Made by a program: the position numbers and the translations under genes. A stretch of 64,000 nucleotides of DNA, from positions 72,300,567 to 72,364,566 of the forward strand of contig CM061224.1 in NCBI GenBank assembly GCA_030844895.1, in the 5' to 3' direction. The first letter of the stretch is position 1. Each line of letters opens with the position of its first letter. Shown piece after piece: positions 1 through 11,345 of the stretch. A model generated the notes under the pieces. It searched no databases. It was not told the origin of the DNA and worked only from the letters and a program-made list of their open reading frames with translations. The DNA comes from Ambrosia x helenae. Taxonomy: Eukaryota; Streptophyta; Magnoliopsida; Asterales; Asteraceae.

Positions 1-790
1 GATTGGTGTTCTTCCCAATTGTAAACGTCCGTGCCCTAGATTTAACAATTGTTTGATTCACACAACAATAACCCAATTAATCATAGGGTTATTGTTGTGT
101 GAATGCCGATGATTAAAACCCACATGAAAAACATCACTTACAAACACGAACCCGTAGGAATTGCCCAGTCAACAGAAAAGTCAACACGAGCTTGATTGCT
201 TCGAATGATGATTCAATAACAGAAATTGAAGGTTGTGAGAGAGTTTTCGGCGATTGTAGAAGGAATGGGGAGGTCCAATTTATAGTGAGAAGGTTGGGTT
301 GATGGAATTGGTAAGTTTGACCTCGAATTGAATGGGTGACGCGTAATTGGGTAAATTTGGTATGAATTAAAGATAATTGCTCGTGTGTTGTACGCGTAAT
401 AGACCGGAAATCACGAAATCATACCAAATCTGGATCAAAACGCGTGTAATTGGCTTGATTTTGGCAAATTGTGGAGTCAACTGTGAAGAACTAAAACACG
501 TGATATAATAATTGTACGCTGGGATTTATAACAAGTGTATGTGTAGACCAGATGGTTGAGCTTGTTGTGATGGTTAACCCGGCTTGGGGCGCGGGTTCGA
601 TTCCCGGCCCAAGCATACTATTTTTTTGGCAATTTATGTATATATATATATATATATATATTATATAAGTAATATAGTATTAGGGTTCCAAATGTGTCTC
701 AATAATAATTAAAAGCGAATAATAATAATGAATTTGACGTTTTTATTCCAAATTGATAGTAACGTACAAGTATTAATGCGTAATGTTACA
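1..790 (-). repeat. G1 3' LTR (partial)
   Basis: Nearly identical to 7840-8621 and to 17170-17966. It ends in GTTACA directly before the PPT. The window starts inside it, so the start of the LTR as read on the plus strand is missing. Compared with the other two copies it lacks about 18 bp around 470, which removes one arm of a perfect hairpin. A tRNA-like B box lies at 593-608 and a (TA)n run near 640-662. Confidence 0.9.
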
Positions 791-808
791 GTCTCCCCTA
801 CTTTTAGG
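791..808 (-). other. G1 polypurine tract
   Basis: On the minus strand this reads as a purine-rich run, AAAAGTAGGGGAGAC, directly before the 3' LTR, where plus-strand DNA synthesis is primed. The TAA stop of the pol frame (804-806) falls inside it, so coding and priming signals overlap. Confidence 0.8.
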
Positions 809-2099
809 AACTTTGTCCCGAAGTTGGAGTTGGAGAGTCTGGTGGAAAAAGATGTGGGTATTTAGACTTCATCTGGTCTTTACGTTCCCAAGTGAACTCT
901 GGACCTCGTTTAGATTCCCAACGAACCTTAACGATCGGAATGCGACTGCGCTTGAGTTTCTTGACTCCAGTATCAACGATCTCGACGGGTTTCTCGATAA
1001 TGTGCATAGTTTCATCGATTTGCACATCTTCAAGAGGAACATGGAGGTTCTCATCTGCTAAGCATTTCTTGAGATTCGAAACATGAAAAGTTGGGTGAAC
1101 ATTGCTTAGCTCAGGTGGAAGATCAAGTTTGTAAGCCACTTTTCCAATCCTGTCAAGAATTTTGAATGGGCCTACGTATCGAGGAGCTAGTTTTCCTTTT
1201 CTACCGAAGCGAATCACTCCCTTCCAAGGGGATACCTTAAGAAGTACAAGGTCCCCAACTTGAAATTCCAAGGGTTTACGACATTTATCAGCATAACTCT
1301 TCTGACGACTTCTAGCCTTGAGAAGATTATCCTGAATGAGTTGGATTTTGTCTGTGGTTTCCTGGATTAGTTCGGGTCCAGTGATCCGGGCTTCACCAAC
1401 CTCAGTCCAACAGACAGGTGAACGACATTTACGACCATAGAGTGCCTCGAAAGGAGCCATGTTAATGCTGGCATGATAACTGTCGTTGTATGAAAACTCG
1501 ACCAAAGGAAGATGAGAATCCCATGCGCCACCAAAATCGATGACACATGCCCTGAGCATATCCTCAAGTGTCTGGATGGTCCGTTCAGTCTGACCATCTG
1601 TTTGAGGGTGATAAGCAGTGCTCAGGTTCAACTTGGTACCCAAAGCATCTTGTAAGGAATCCCAAAAGTGAGAGGTGAAACGACCATCACGATCAGAAAT
1701 AATGTCCAAGGGTATACCATGACGACATACGATTTCACTTACGTACATCTTTGCCAACCTTTCCACAGAATACTTCTCACGAATAGGTAAGAAGTGGGCT
1801 GATTTGGTCAAACGATTGACGATTACCCAAATGCTGTCAAAACCTTTGGGTGTATGGGGGAGTTTAGTGATGAAGTCCATTGCTATGCTCTCCCATTTCC
1901 ATACAGGAATTTCTGGTTCTTCGAGCATACCAGATGGTCGTTGATGTTCAGCCTTGACCTTTGAACAAGTGAGGCATTTTGCAACGAAAAGAGCAATATC
2001 TTTCTTCATACCAGGCCACCAATATGAATAACGAAGATCTTGGTACATCTTGTCAGCTCCAGGATGAATAGAATAACGAGATTTATGAGTCTCGTTCAT
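804..2099 (-). pseudogene. G1 pol, integrase and chromodomain-like C-terminus
   Basis: 431 codons in the same frame as the upstream pol segment. The start shows the C-terminal part of the integrase zinc-binding region (H, then a CLTC pair). The catalytic core follows with its Asp in AMDFIT, Asp in SDRDG and Glu in GQTERT. The C-terminal 60 residues (KVRWESKRGPEFTWE and on to YPHLF) resemble the chromodomain of plant chromoviruses, which guides insertion to marked chromatin. The segment is separated from the rest of pol by in-frame stops TAG (2133-2135) and TAA (2223-2225). It is therefore a decayed part of one polyprotein, not an independent gene. The first Met here is internal and only marks where the open frame restarts. 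Confidence 0.85.
809..825 (-). other. Hairpin beside the G1 PPT
   Basis: Inverted repeat of two 7-nt arms around a 3-nt loop (AACTTCG-GGA-CAAAGTT on the sense strand, one mispair). Equivalent hairpins sit at the same place in G2, G3, G4 and At1; see the findings. Confidence 0.6.
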
Positions 2100-2222
2100 G
2101 AGAAAGGTACGAAGATCATCACGGTCAGGGATCTAAAGTCGATTTAGAAAATAGAGTAGCCCATCAGGTTTGGTTTCAAGTTGAGTCTCAGCACCACAAG
2201 ACATTTCGTCGTACATGTTCCC

Positions 2223-4748
2223 TTAGGTGACTGAAGTATGTTGAGTCTGGAGGATACGATCCTGAAGATCAGTACGAACTCTCGCACAATGAAGTTTGAT
2301 ACGCTCTTTACGACTGAGTGCGTCAGCCACAACATTCGCTTTGCCAGGATGGTAGCGAATTTCGCAATCATAGTCGTTAAGTAACTCAACCCAACGTCGT
2401 TGCCTCATGTTAAGATTTTTCTGGTCGAAGACATGTTGGAGACTTTTGTGGTCCGTGAAAACCACGCATTTGGTTCCATAAAGATAGTGTCTCCAAATCT
2501 TAAGAGCAAAGACGACAGCGCCCAATTCAAGATCATGGGTGGTATAATTCTTTTCTTGAGTCTTGAGTTGTCTAGACGCATAAGCAATAACCTTGCCTCG
2601 TTGCATGAGAACACAACCAAGACCTTGGTTTGATGCATCACAATAGACCACGAAGTCATCATTACCATAAGGTAGAGACAGGATAGGAGCTTCACAGAGT
2701 TTCAGCTTAAGAGTTTCAAATGCTTCCTCTTGCTTTGGTCCCCACTCATAGGGTTTACCCTTGTGAGTTAAGGCAGTGAGAGGAACAGCGATCTTAGAGA
2801 AGTTGGCGATGAATCGACGATAATAACCAGCCAAACCAAGGAAAGAATGGACTTCTGTTGGAGTTTTAGGAACACTCCAATCCTTCACAGCTTCGATCTT
2901 TGCAGGATCAACATGAATTCCGTTCATATCAATGACATGTCCCAAAAATTGAACTTCCTTAAGCCAAAATTCATATTTTGAGAACTTGGCATACAGTTGT
3001 TCTTTCTTTAGGAGACCCAAAATGGAGTGAAGATGTTGTTCGTGATCGGACTTTGATTTCGAGTATATCAAAATGTCATCGATGAAGACGATCACGAATT
3101 TGTCAAGGTAGGGTCTACAAACCCGATTCATTAAATCCATAAACACTGCGGGAGCGTTGGTCAATCCAAAAGGCATGACCATGAATTCATAGTGACCATA
3201 ACGTGTACGAAAGGCTGTCTTGGGAATGTCTTCATCGTGGACTCTAAGCTGATGATAACCAGAACGAAGATCAATCTTCGAGAAGTGGGTTGCTCCTTGA
3301 AGTTGATCGAAAAGATCGTCAATCCTAGGCAAGGGATAACGATTCTTGATAGTGAGTTTGTTGAGTTCGCGATAGTCGATACACATCCTGAGAGATCCAT
3401 CTTTCTTCTTAATGAACAAGACAGGGGCTCCCCATGGAGAAGAACTGGGGCGAATGAAACCTTTATCAGAAAGTTCCTGTAGTTGACTGGCAAGTTCTTG
3501 CATCTTAGAGGGTGCAAGACGATAAGGAGCTTTGGCGACAGGATTAGCACCAGGAACAAGATCAATTCTAAATTCCACTTGTCGAGCAGGAGGCAAACCA
3601 GGTAAATCCTCTGGGAAGACTTCAGGATAATCCCGAATGATTGGGATGTCTTGGATACTTTTGCCCTTGTCCTTCTTTTCTATCACGTTAGCTAAGAAAG
3701 CCGTATACCCCTTTCGTAAGTATTTTTGGGCAGTAGTACAAGACATGAGCTTAAGCTCGCCACAAGGCTTCTCACCATAGATCTTCAAAATCTCACCAGA
3801 TTCGAGAGGAATGCGAATGACTTTCTCAAAACACAAAATTTCAGCACGATGGGTTGACAACCAGTCCATGCCTACTATGACATCATAACTTCCAAGATGC
3901 ATAGGGATGAGATCGATAGAGAAAGTATGTTCGTCGAGGTTCAGCACACAGTTACGAATAATAGAATCGATCGAGATAGACTTCCCATTAGCTACCTCTA
4001 CCACTAAAGGTTCCTCTAGGTTAGTTTGGGGTAAGTTAAGTAAAGGTTCAAACTTCAGTGATACAAATGACTTATCAGCTCCCGAATCAAATAATATGGA
4101 TGCATAGTGGTTATTAACGAGAAACGTACCATTCACCACCTCGTTGTTGTCACGGGCTTGATTAGCATTGAGATTGTAGGCGCGACCTCGAGCACCTTGG
4201 TTCTGGTTGCGGTTCTGGTTTTGGTTGCGGTTCTGGTTTTGGTTGCGGTTTTGGTTTTGGTTCTGGTTTTGGTTACAATTGGGGAAAGTATTGATATAGT
4301 GGTCTGGGCTGCCACACTCGTAGCACTGACCACGAGCAGGCCTGTTGTTTTGTTGGTTGGGAGCTGGGGCATTTATGGCTGGGTTGTTTTGGGCAGCAGG
4401 GCCGTTAGCAGGAGGAGCTCGGCAGATGTTCACAAGGTGACCATACCTTTGACACTTAGTGCAAAAACGACATGGCACATGAGCTGGATGATGGTATTTG
4501 CAAGTGTTGCATAAGGGGTGAGGTCCGGTGTATGGCTTCTTGGCTGGGTTTTGTGCTGCAGGTGGGGTGGTAGCAACCATGTAGTTCCTAGCCTTGCGCT
4601 TCTTGTTGCTTGAGGTCTCGGGCTTAACCTCAATAGCGGGCTGAGGAGTGTCTTTTGCCGCAGTCTTCTTAGTGTTCTTGCGGAAGAGAGTACCGTTCTT
4701 CACATGATTATCAGTGAGAGTAGCCGCCAGACGTTTGGTTTCCTCCAA
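2223..4748 (-). pseudogene. G1 gag C-terminus, protease, reverse transcriptase and RNase H
   Basis: 841 open codons. Residues 96-109 form an intact CCHC zinc knuckle (CTKCQRYGHLVNIC). A second knuckle begins at 142, but its last Cys is replaced by Phe. Residues 159-184 are a low-complexity Asn/Gln/Arg run. The aspartic protease motif DSGA is at 221-224. The reverse transcriptase has FIDD near residue 555, and RNase H follows with CDAS and TDHKSL. The frame is continuous with gag upstream, with a single TAG (4767-4769) between them, and with integrase downstream across two stops. Gag-pol in one frame is normal for plant Ty3/gypsy elements, so the three stops are most simply point mutations. 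Confidence 0.9.
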
Positions 4749-4766
4749 GGTGGCAGGATTCCTTCC

Positions 4767-5462
4767 CTACACTGTGTCCTGGATTTGCATGGGTAGACCA
4801 CCGATATACTTCTCGATGGCTACAGGCAGGGGAGTGACTTTATGGGGCAACAATAAGCTAAGCTCGTGAAAGCGGATATTGTGGGCAAGGTTTTCCCCAC
4901 TATCTTGAGCAAGGGTGTGGAACTCATCTTCTAGCTTCTTAACCTCGTTGCGGGGACAGAAATCATCTTTCATAACCTCCTTGACTTGATCCCATGTCAT
5001 AGCAAGTGCAACTTCGGCTCCATGGGTGCGCTTTTCCTCACTCCACCAAGTGAGTGCTCGTTTGTGAAGAACACTCATGGCGTAACGAACCTTAAAGTTG
5101 TCGGGGCACTCACTGTTAATGAAGGTATTCTCAATACCCTCAAACCATTGTAGAAGTCCCGTAGCTCCCTCTTCTCCACTGAACTTAGGGGGATTACAGG
5201 AATTGAAGTGCTTAAGAGTGCAGGCTGGGAGACCATTCCCGTTCCCGTTGTGGTTTCCATTTCCGTTTCCGTTCAACTGTATGACTTGAGCTAGTAAGTT
5301 AGGAACCAGAGTCGCGATTTGCTGCGCCATTTGTTGAGAAATGATCGCAGCCAGTTGGGCATCAACACCATTGTTGTGGTTGTGGTTAGCGTCGTGGTTG
5401 TTGCTATTCACTTCATCTTGATTGTCACCACTGTTAAGGCGAGTGCTGCGACGTGGAGGCAT
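4767..5462 (-). pseudogene. G1 gag, N-terminal part
   Basis: 231 codons starting at the first ATG after the leader (5462). This is a retrotransposon gag domain, with an Asn/His-rich N-terminus, the landmark ALTWW near residue 140 and a capsid-like helical region. Gag packages the element RNA into cytoplasmic particles. It closely resembles the G3 gag at 54468-55686. The TAG at 4767-4769 interrupts an otherwise continuous frame into the zinc-knuckle region. A CAG codon changed by one C-to-T would explain it (inference). Confidence 0.85.
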
Positions 5463-6006
5463 GATCTGTAAGAGACATAATGAAATGAATGAGGTTATAT
5501 AAGGAATGTAATCATTTATTCATTAATTAAAACGAATAAACGAAAACGTTGACTTATCAAAGATTCTAGATTCTAATAACATAATGAAGACATGCTTTAG
5601 CCTATAAGTGAACACTCATCCCGAGAATTCCCAGGTAGGCATCCGGGTCCCTCGTCTGATTGGGATATATGCGCAATGCCAGCCTAGACAGAAGACTCAG
5701 AATACAGGCGTTCACCCTTCCAGATTGCACGTGTTCGTTATTAAAATCTAGAACTTCGACGGGACCTCAAGGTGGTTCAGGTTAAACCTAAGGATTTTGT
5801 CCTATTAATCTAATGGTGGATCAGGATTGCAGCAGACGAATAAGAGTAGTCACTTGTAGGCTTAGTGTTGTATAGGATAGGGATAAGATTAAGGAAGCAA
5901 TTAGGGTTACAAGTAAGAGAAGCAAGTACTGTTTTAAATCCCTAAGGTTATAGTCTAGATTATTTTTCTAATAACCTAATTCCCTATAACCAAGGCTCTG
6001 ATACCA
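5463..6006 (-). other. G1 leader with PBS and leader stem
   Basis: Untranslated leader between the 5' LTR and gag. The PBS (5994-6006, sense TGGTATCAGAGCC) pairs with the 3' end of plant initiator tRNA-Met. Just after it, arms at 5984-5991 and 5946-5953 (GGTTATAG and CTATAACC) can pair. The same stem occurs after the PBS of G2 and G3. Confidence 0.8.
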
Positions 6007-6009
6007 ATC

Positions 6010-8621
6010 TGTAATACCCCAACCGATGGCGGAAATATCGGGATGTCACGTATTGATGATTGTTTCAGTAGCACATGGTATAAATTGGAATTTTAAATAA
6101 TTTATTCATAACATAAATATCCAAAATAAAGTGATGTCTAGAAATCCCAAATACATGATAACAAAAAAAGCAATAACTTCAAATAACTTCAAAATAAACT
6201 TCATAATAATCCTCATGCATACTCTAAGCCTCAGCTTCGTTGTTACCTGAAACATGTTAATTTTGAAAATATTTTTGGGTCAACAAAAGTTGGTGAGAAT
6301 TACATAGGTTTTGATAATCGAATAAAACTTGTACAATTCAAGTGTCATGGCAAGTCTAGTCCATATGTGAAAACATACTAGAAGTAAATCGAGTGCATAA
6401 TCAACCCTTGTGACTGTTATATTGTGGTCCATCCCATACGCTCATGGTTCACTCGATTATGTTATGCGATAACAATTACCCACGCTACCTATGTAGGAGG
6501 CACGTATCCGGGTGGGATTGTCAGTCCAATAGATCTATCATTGTATACCGTCGGCTGATCAATGTTAATGATTATGCTAGAATATTGTGCTTACCCTAGT
6601 CATGTTTAAGACATAATGCAACATAGAAAAACACATAGACACTTTATGATTGAATTGCATATAGAATGTTGTAACATGTTTCACCCCAAAAATAGTGAAA
6701 AATAGAAAAGGGGCTATGTAAAACTCACCTTAGCAAAATATTATGTCTCGTGAAGATAGAGTGTGTGTTGCCCAACAATGCCAAGTATTACCCTATAATT
6801 AAGGTAATAAATATGACTAAGTCTTCCTAGTCTACAAATATATTCTAGGGCTTCGAATTGGGGATAAGTGCTCGTTTGATTAATAAATAAAATGTTTAAT
6901 AAATAAGAGAAATTTGATAAATAAATAAACAAAAGTCTTTTTGTAAATTTTAAATTAAAGATGGTCACAATAATAAGTTTTAGTATGAAAATATTTTTAT
7001 AAAATTATTTTCTTAAAAATAGAATATTAAATCTATTTATTTCAAATTGTCAAAATATAACTTTAATATTTAAAAATACTAAAATTAAAGAATTATTAAA
7101 TTAAAAATTGTATTTCTGTTCCAAATAAATAGAAATAATTTATATAAAATTTTGGTGCAAAAATATTGAAAAATGAATTTATTATGATTTATATATGATT
7201 AAAACTAACAAAAATTTATTAAAAATATTAAATAAATGATTTTTCAGAAATACAAATCATTTCAGAAAAGTTTATTGTTATAAAACTCAGAATAATTTTT
7301 GTGGAAAATTATAAAATTGTTTTGATATTTTTATAGAATTTTATAAATAAAATAGAATAAACTTGAATTATTTATTATATATATTAAATAAATAAATTTT
7401 TGAAAACTAAAAATTGTATGTTAAACTTTTCCACTAGAATAACATAAAATATTTTTTGTAGAATTTATAAAATTGTTTTAGTATTTTATAATGAATTTTT
7501 AAAAAAATACAAGGGATTATATATATAGATACTTAAATAAAAAGAATTGTTTGTTGATGCCATGGTTCGAACCCGGGCCCTTGGCCGGTTCGTTGGTTTC
7601 AAATCACAAGCCCAGACCAACTGGTCTGGACCCTGAGAACGTTTAATCTATGGTTAATTTAATTATATGATATAAGGAAACTGATTTATATTCTTTTAAA
7701 ATGAAAAGATTAAAACCGTTTACACGGGACTCGAACCCGCGTGTGTGGACAAACAAACATCAGACACAACCACTTGATCTAGATCAGTGGTTGTGTTTGA
7801 TTCCAGTTCATTTAATTTATAAAACCATGTACTGACTGGTGTTCTTCCCCAATTGTAAACGTTCGTGCCTTAGATTTAACAATTGTTTGATTCACACAAC
7901 AATAACCCAATTAATCAGAGGGTTATTGTTGTGTGAATGCCGATGATTAAAACCCACATGAAAAACATCACTTACAAACACGAACCCGTAGGAATTGCCC
8001 AGTCAACAGAAAAGTCAACACGAGCTTGATTGCTTCGAATGATGATTCAATAACAGAAATTGAAGGTTGTGAGAGAGTTTTCGGCGATTGTAGAAGGAAT
8101 GGGGAGGTCCAATTTATAGTGAGAAGGTTGGGTTGATGGAATTGGTATGTTTGACCTCGAATTGAATGGGTGACACGTAATTGAGTAAATTTGGTATGAA
8201 TTAAAGATAATTGCTCGTGTGTTGTACGCGTAATAGACCGGAAATCACGAAATCATACCAAATCTGGATCAAAACGCGTGTAATTGGCTTGATTTTGGTA
8301 AATTGTTGTCACAGTTGACTTTCCAAGTCAACTGTGAAGAACTAAAACACGTGATATAATAATTGTACGCTGGGATTTATAACAAGTGTATGTGTAGACC
8401 AGATGGTTGAGCTTGTTGTGATGGTTAACCCGGCATGGGGCGCGGGTTCGATTCTCGGCCCAAGCATAATATTTTTTGGCAATTTATGTAAATATATATA
8501 TTATATATAAGTAATATAGTATTAGGGTTCCAAATGTGTCTCAATAATAATTAAAAGCGAATAATAATAATGAAACTTGACGTTTTTATTCCAAATTGAT
8601 AGTAACGTACAAGTATTAATG
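6010..8621 (-). repeat. G1 5' LTR, proximal portion
   Basis: It begins next to the PBS with TGTAAT and runs until G2 begins at 8622, about 18 bases short of the LTR end seen at 17966. A TATA-type sequence on the sense strand (CTATAAATTG, 8110-8119) marks the likely promoter, with transcription toward lower coordinates. A perfect inverted repeat with two W-box cores lies at 8310-8336. tRNA-like B boxes in both orientations occur near 7565, 7730 and 8448. The stretch 6960-7550 is very A/T-rich with nothing else recognisable. Confidence 0.85.
8310..8336. promoter_or_regulatory. Inverted W-box hairpin in the G1 LTR
   Basis: A 12-bp arm, CACAGTTGACTT, and its exact complement are separated by TCC. 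Each arm holds a TTGAC core, the binding core of plant WRKY factors. It lies about 190 bp upstream of the TATA-type sequence on the element's sense strand. The same hairpin recurs in the copy near 17643-17669; one arm is deleted in the copy near 470. Confidence 0.5.
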
Positions 8622-11345
8622 TGTAACACCCCAACCGATGGCGGAAACATCGAGGTGTCACGTAGTGACGATTGTTCAATAGCACATGGATTAGAGTGTA
8701 AATTTGAATACATTGATTAAATAATTTATTACATTGAAATGATATACAATGATACTAACTGTCATCTAAATTGAAATACAATGAATCAAAATCTAAATAT
8801 AAATCCGAAAGCTTAAAGGATGCATCTCAAATCAACCTGAAACATGTACAAAATATTTTGGTCAATACAAAAATTGTATTGGTGAGCATACCCTGTTTGT
8901 ATACATATAGTAGAAAAGTGTTTCGCAATTCATGTGTTGTATACTGTTTGCAATTATGTAATAAGTAATATCCGTTCAAAATCAACCCTATGAATGTATC
9001 AAGAATCAAGAATCAAAACATTTTTAAGTAATATGAATCACAAGACAATGACCAAGGTCTCTCAACAGAGTCACAAGGGGTATATACCATAGAACTATTC
9101 ATTGAAATGCTAGGCCGCCCAGCGGTTAATGATTTTGACAAGTCATAGACACACCAATTAACATAAAGCAAACACACATGAGAATTGCATTTAGTAAAAG
9201 AAATAGAAACTTGATAGTAAGTACATGAGTCACCCCAGAATAGTAAAACAGTAAAAAGGGGAAAGATATACTCACAGTTTGCGAAAGCGACCAAAATCCA
9301 ACTTAAGCGGTCGTGAGCTAAGTAATGGGAATTCCGAGGAATTCAACCTATAATATGTAAGAATACTAATAAGTAAATGTCTAAAAAGTCTAAGGTAACT
9401 AGGGTCTAAGGCATTAGGGTTTGCTAAGTCGATTTGGGGAATTAGAGTTTTATGATAAATCGCGTTAATGTAAAAGTTGTATATCTCAAATAATATATGA
9501 AAGATTGTAAATGTGGTTTAGGTAATATAATTATTACCTATTGAATATTTAGATAAAAATATGTTTGAATAATTAAGACGAAATAATTTAGTTAATTACT
9601 TTAACTAATTATTGTAAATAAATACAATAATCATAAATATTGAAATAAATAGTTACGAGTTACTCAAAGATCCATTAATGATAATAAAGATTTTTAAAAC
9701 ATAGAACTATTTCTATTTTATAGAAAAAGTATTTATAAAATAGATATTTAATAGTATAAATAAATAAATGATTAATTATGTCTAATTAAACATAAATAAG
9801 ACTAATAATTCAAGACATGATCCAAAAAAAGTCCATTTTCATAGAAGATGGATGGTTTCTGATGTAAATTAATGAAAATAATTTTCTCATAATTTTTATA
9901 AACTTATTTATATTTAAAACTGATTTAATGATATTAAATCATGTTTAAATGACTAAAAATAGGAAAATTAATAAAAATAAATGTTTTCTGAACCAATAAT
10001 TTTTATTTCAGATTAAAATGCTTAGAAATAATTATCCTAAAATTTTGAGATTAAAATCATCAAAAATGAATTTTTAATCAATTAAATATGATTAAAACAA
10101 GTTAAATCAATAAAAATATAAAAATAAAACATTTTCCAGAAAATAAAAGTGGGGTAATTTTCTATGAGTTGTCAAGAAGCTACTCCTAAATTTTTATAAT
10201 TTTTGGAGCAAAAATGAATTTATTATGAATATTCTAAGTTTTCAATGTATTTTTAAAATAAAAATAAAGAATAAATGGGAAAATATAAGGCTTTAAACAA
10301 AAAAAAAGAGGAACTCGTGTATAAAGGGACTCGAACCCGAGTACCTGCTGTAGAACACCAACCTTACAACCACTACACTACATGCTTCATTTAATGATTT
10401 TAATCAAACGAAATTATATTTAACAACTTATTTAAAAGTCATCTTCTTCCCCAATTCAACTAGCAAGAACCCTAACCCTAACCTAAATTCTAATAGCCCG
10501 CTTAGTACACGATTGGACATCGAATTCATGGGGCTTTTGACCTACGACAACCAACTAACAAAACGACATATAAAACAAATACTCACATCGCGAAATGGTG
10601 GTTAAAAGAAAGCTTCTTAGTCGCACAAGAACCTTCGAATTGCAGGTGGTTGGGACGTGTTTTGATGCGTTATTTTGTGGGTTTAGTATGTGTGAATGTG
10701 CAGGAAAGAGTTGGCGAGTTCTAATTATATAATGGGCAAGAAAAACGTATGATTTGATTAGTATTTAAGTCCGGTCGGTTATACACTTGAAGACCCGATC
10801 AAAATACGTTAAAACTCGCGTTAATGGTCCATTTAACTGCTGGAAAACGTTGTAACATTAAGGAGAGACGTTTGGGATCCATCAAGACGAGTTAAATACC
10901 CATGAAATTGGCATTAATATGCTTGCCGGAAAATCTCGCCGGCCGGAACCATGGTGGCCGGAAAAACGAGGGGAGCAGGAGGGAGATAAATTGTTTTAAA
11001 GGTTTTGGAATTTGGCAAAAATGGTCCCTCCCCTTTTTAACTAGGTTTGTATTATGAATAATTCGGTTAAAAATTTCTTTTATACCCTTAACAAACTAAC
11101 CAAGATTTTTAACTTAAATTGTTTTATAAGTTTTTACGCTTTTCAAACCTAATCAATTACTAATATAATAAATTTGTATTTCTACAACTTTGAAGAAAAA
11201 AATAATATGAAATTGATCATTTTAATGATTAAAAAAAAACGATAATAAATAAAAAAAAAAACTACACGGTTAGAAGTTGTAAATATTTATATATCCCAGG
11301 GACTAAAGTTGTAATAATGTCAAAATAAAAGGGGCGGATGTCACA
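8622..11345 (-). repeat. G2 3' LTR
   Basis: Starts TGTAACACC and ends GTCACA. A TATA-like sequence (sense ATTATATAATTAG near 10720-10733) is the likely core promoter. A tRNA-like sequence with a B box on the minus strand lies near 10325-10385. The telomere-like string CCCTAACCCTAA occurs near 10471. The small open frames here recur unchanged in the other LTR and are not genes. Confidence 0.85.

Noticed and set aside
540..615. Possible true tRNA gene
   Set aside because: The B box is good, but no acceptor stem or full cloverleaf could be drawn. It recurs with every LTR copy. The same applies to the other tRNA-like segments.
4107..4514. Val/Leu-rich 135-codon plus-strand frame
   Set aside because: It is the shadow of the Asn/Gln repeat of G1 gag on the other strand.
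8771..9294. Open frames of 60-93 codons, repeated at 13964-14487
   Set aside because: They lie in the two G2 LTRs and are duplicated with them. There is no domain and no reason to expect translation.
10471..10492. Telomere-like CCCTAACCCTAA, again near 15648
   Set aside because: Only two to three units, present in both G2 LTRs. At most a telo-box-like promoter element, not an interstitial telomere.
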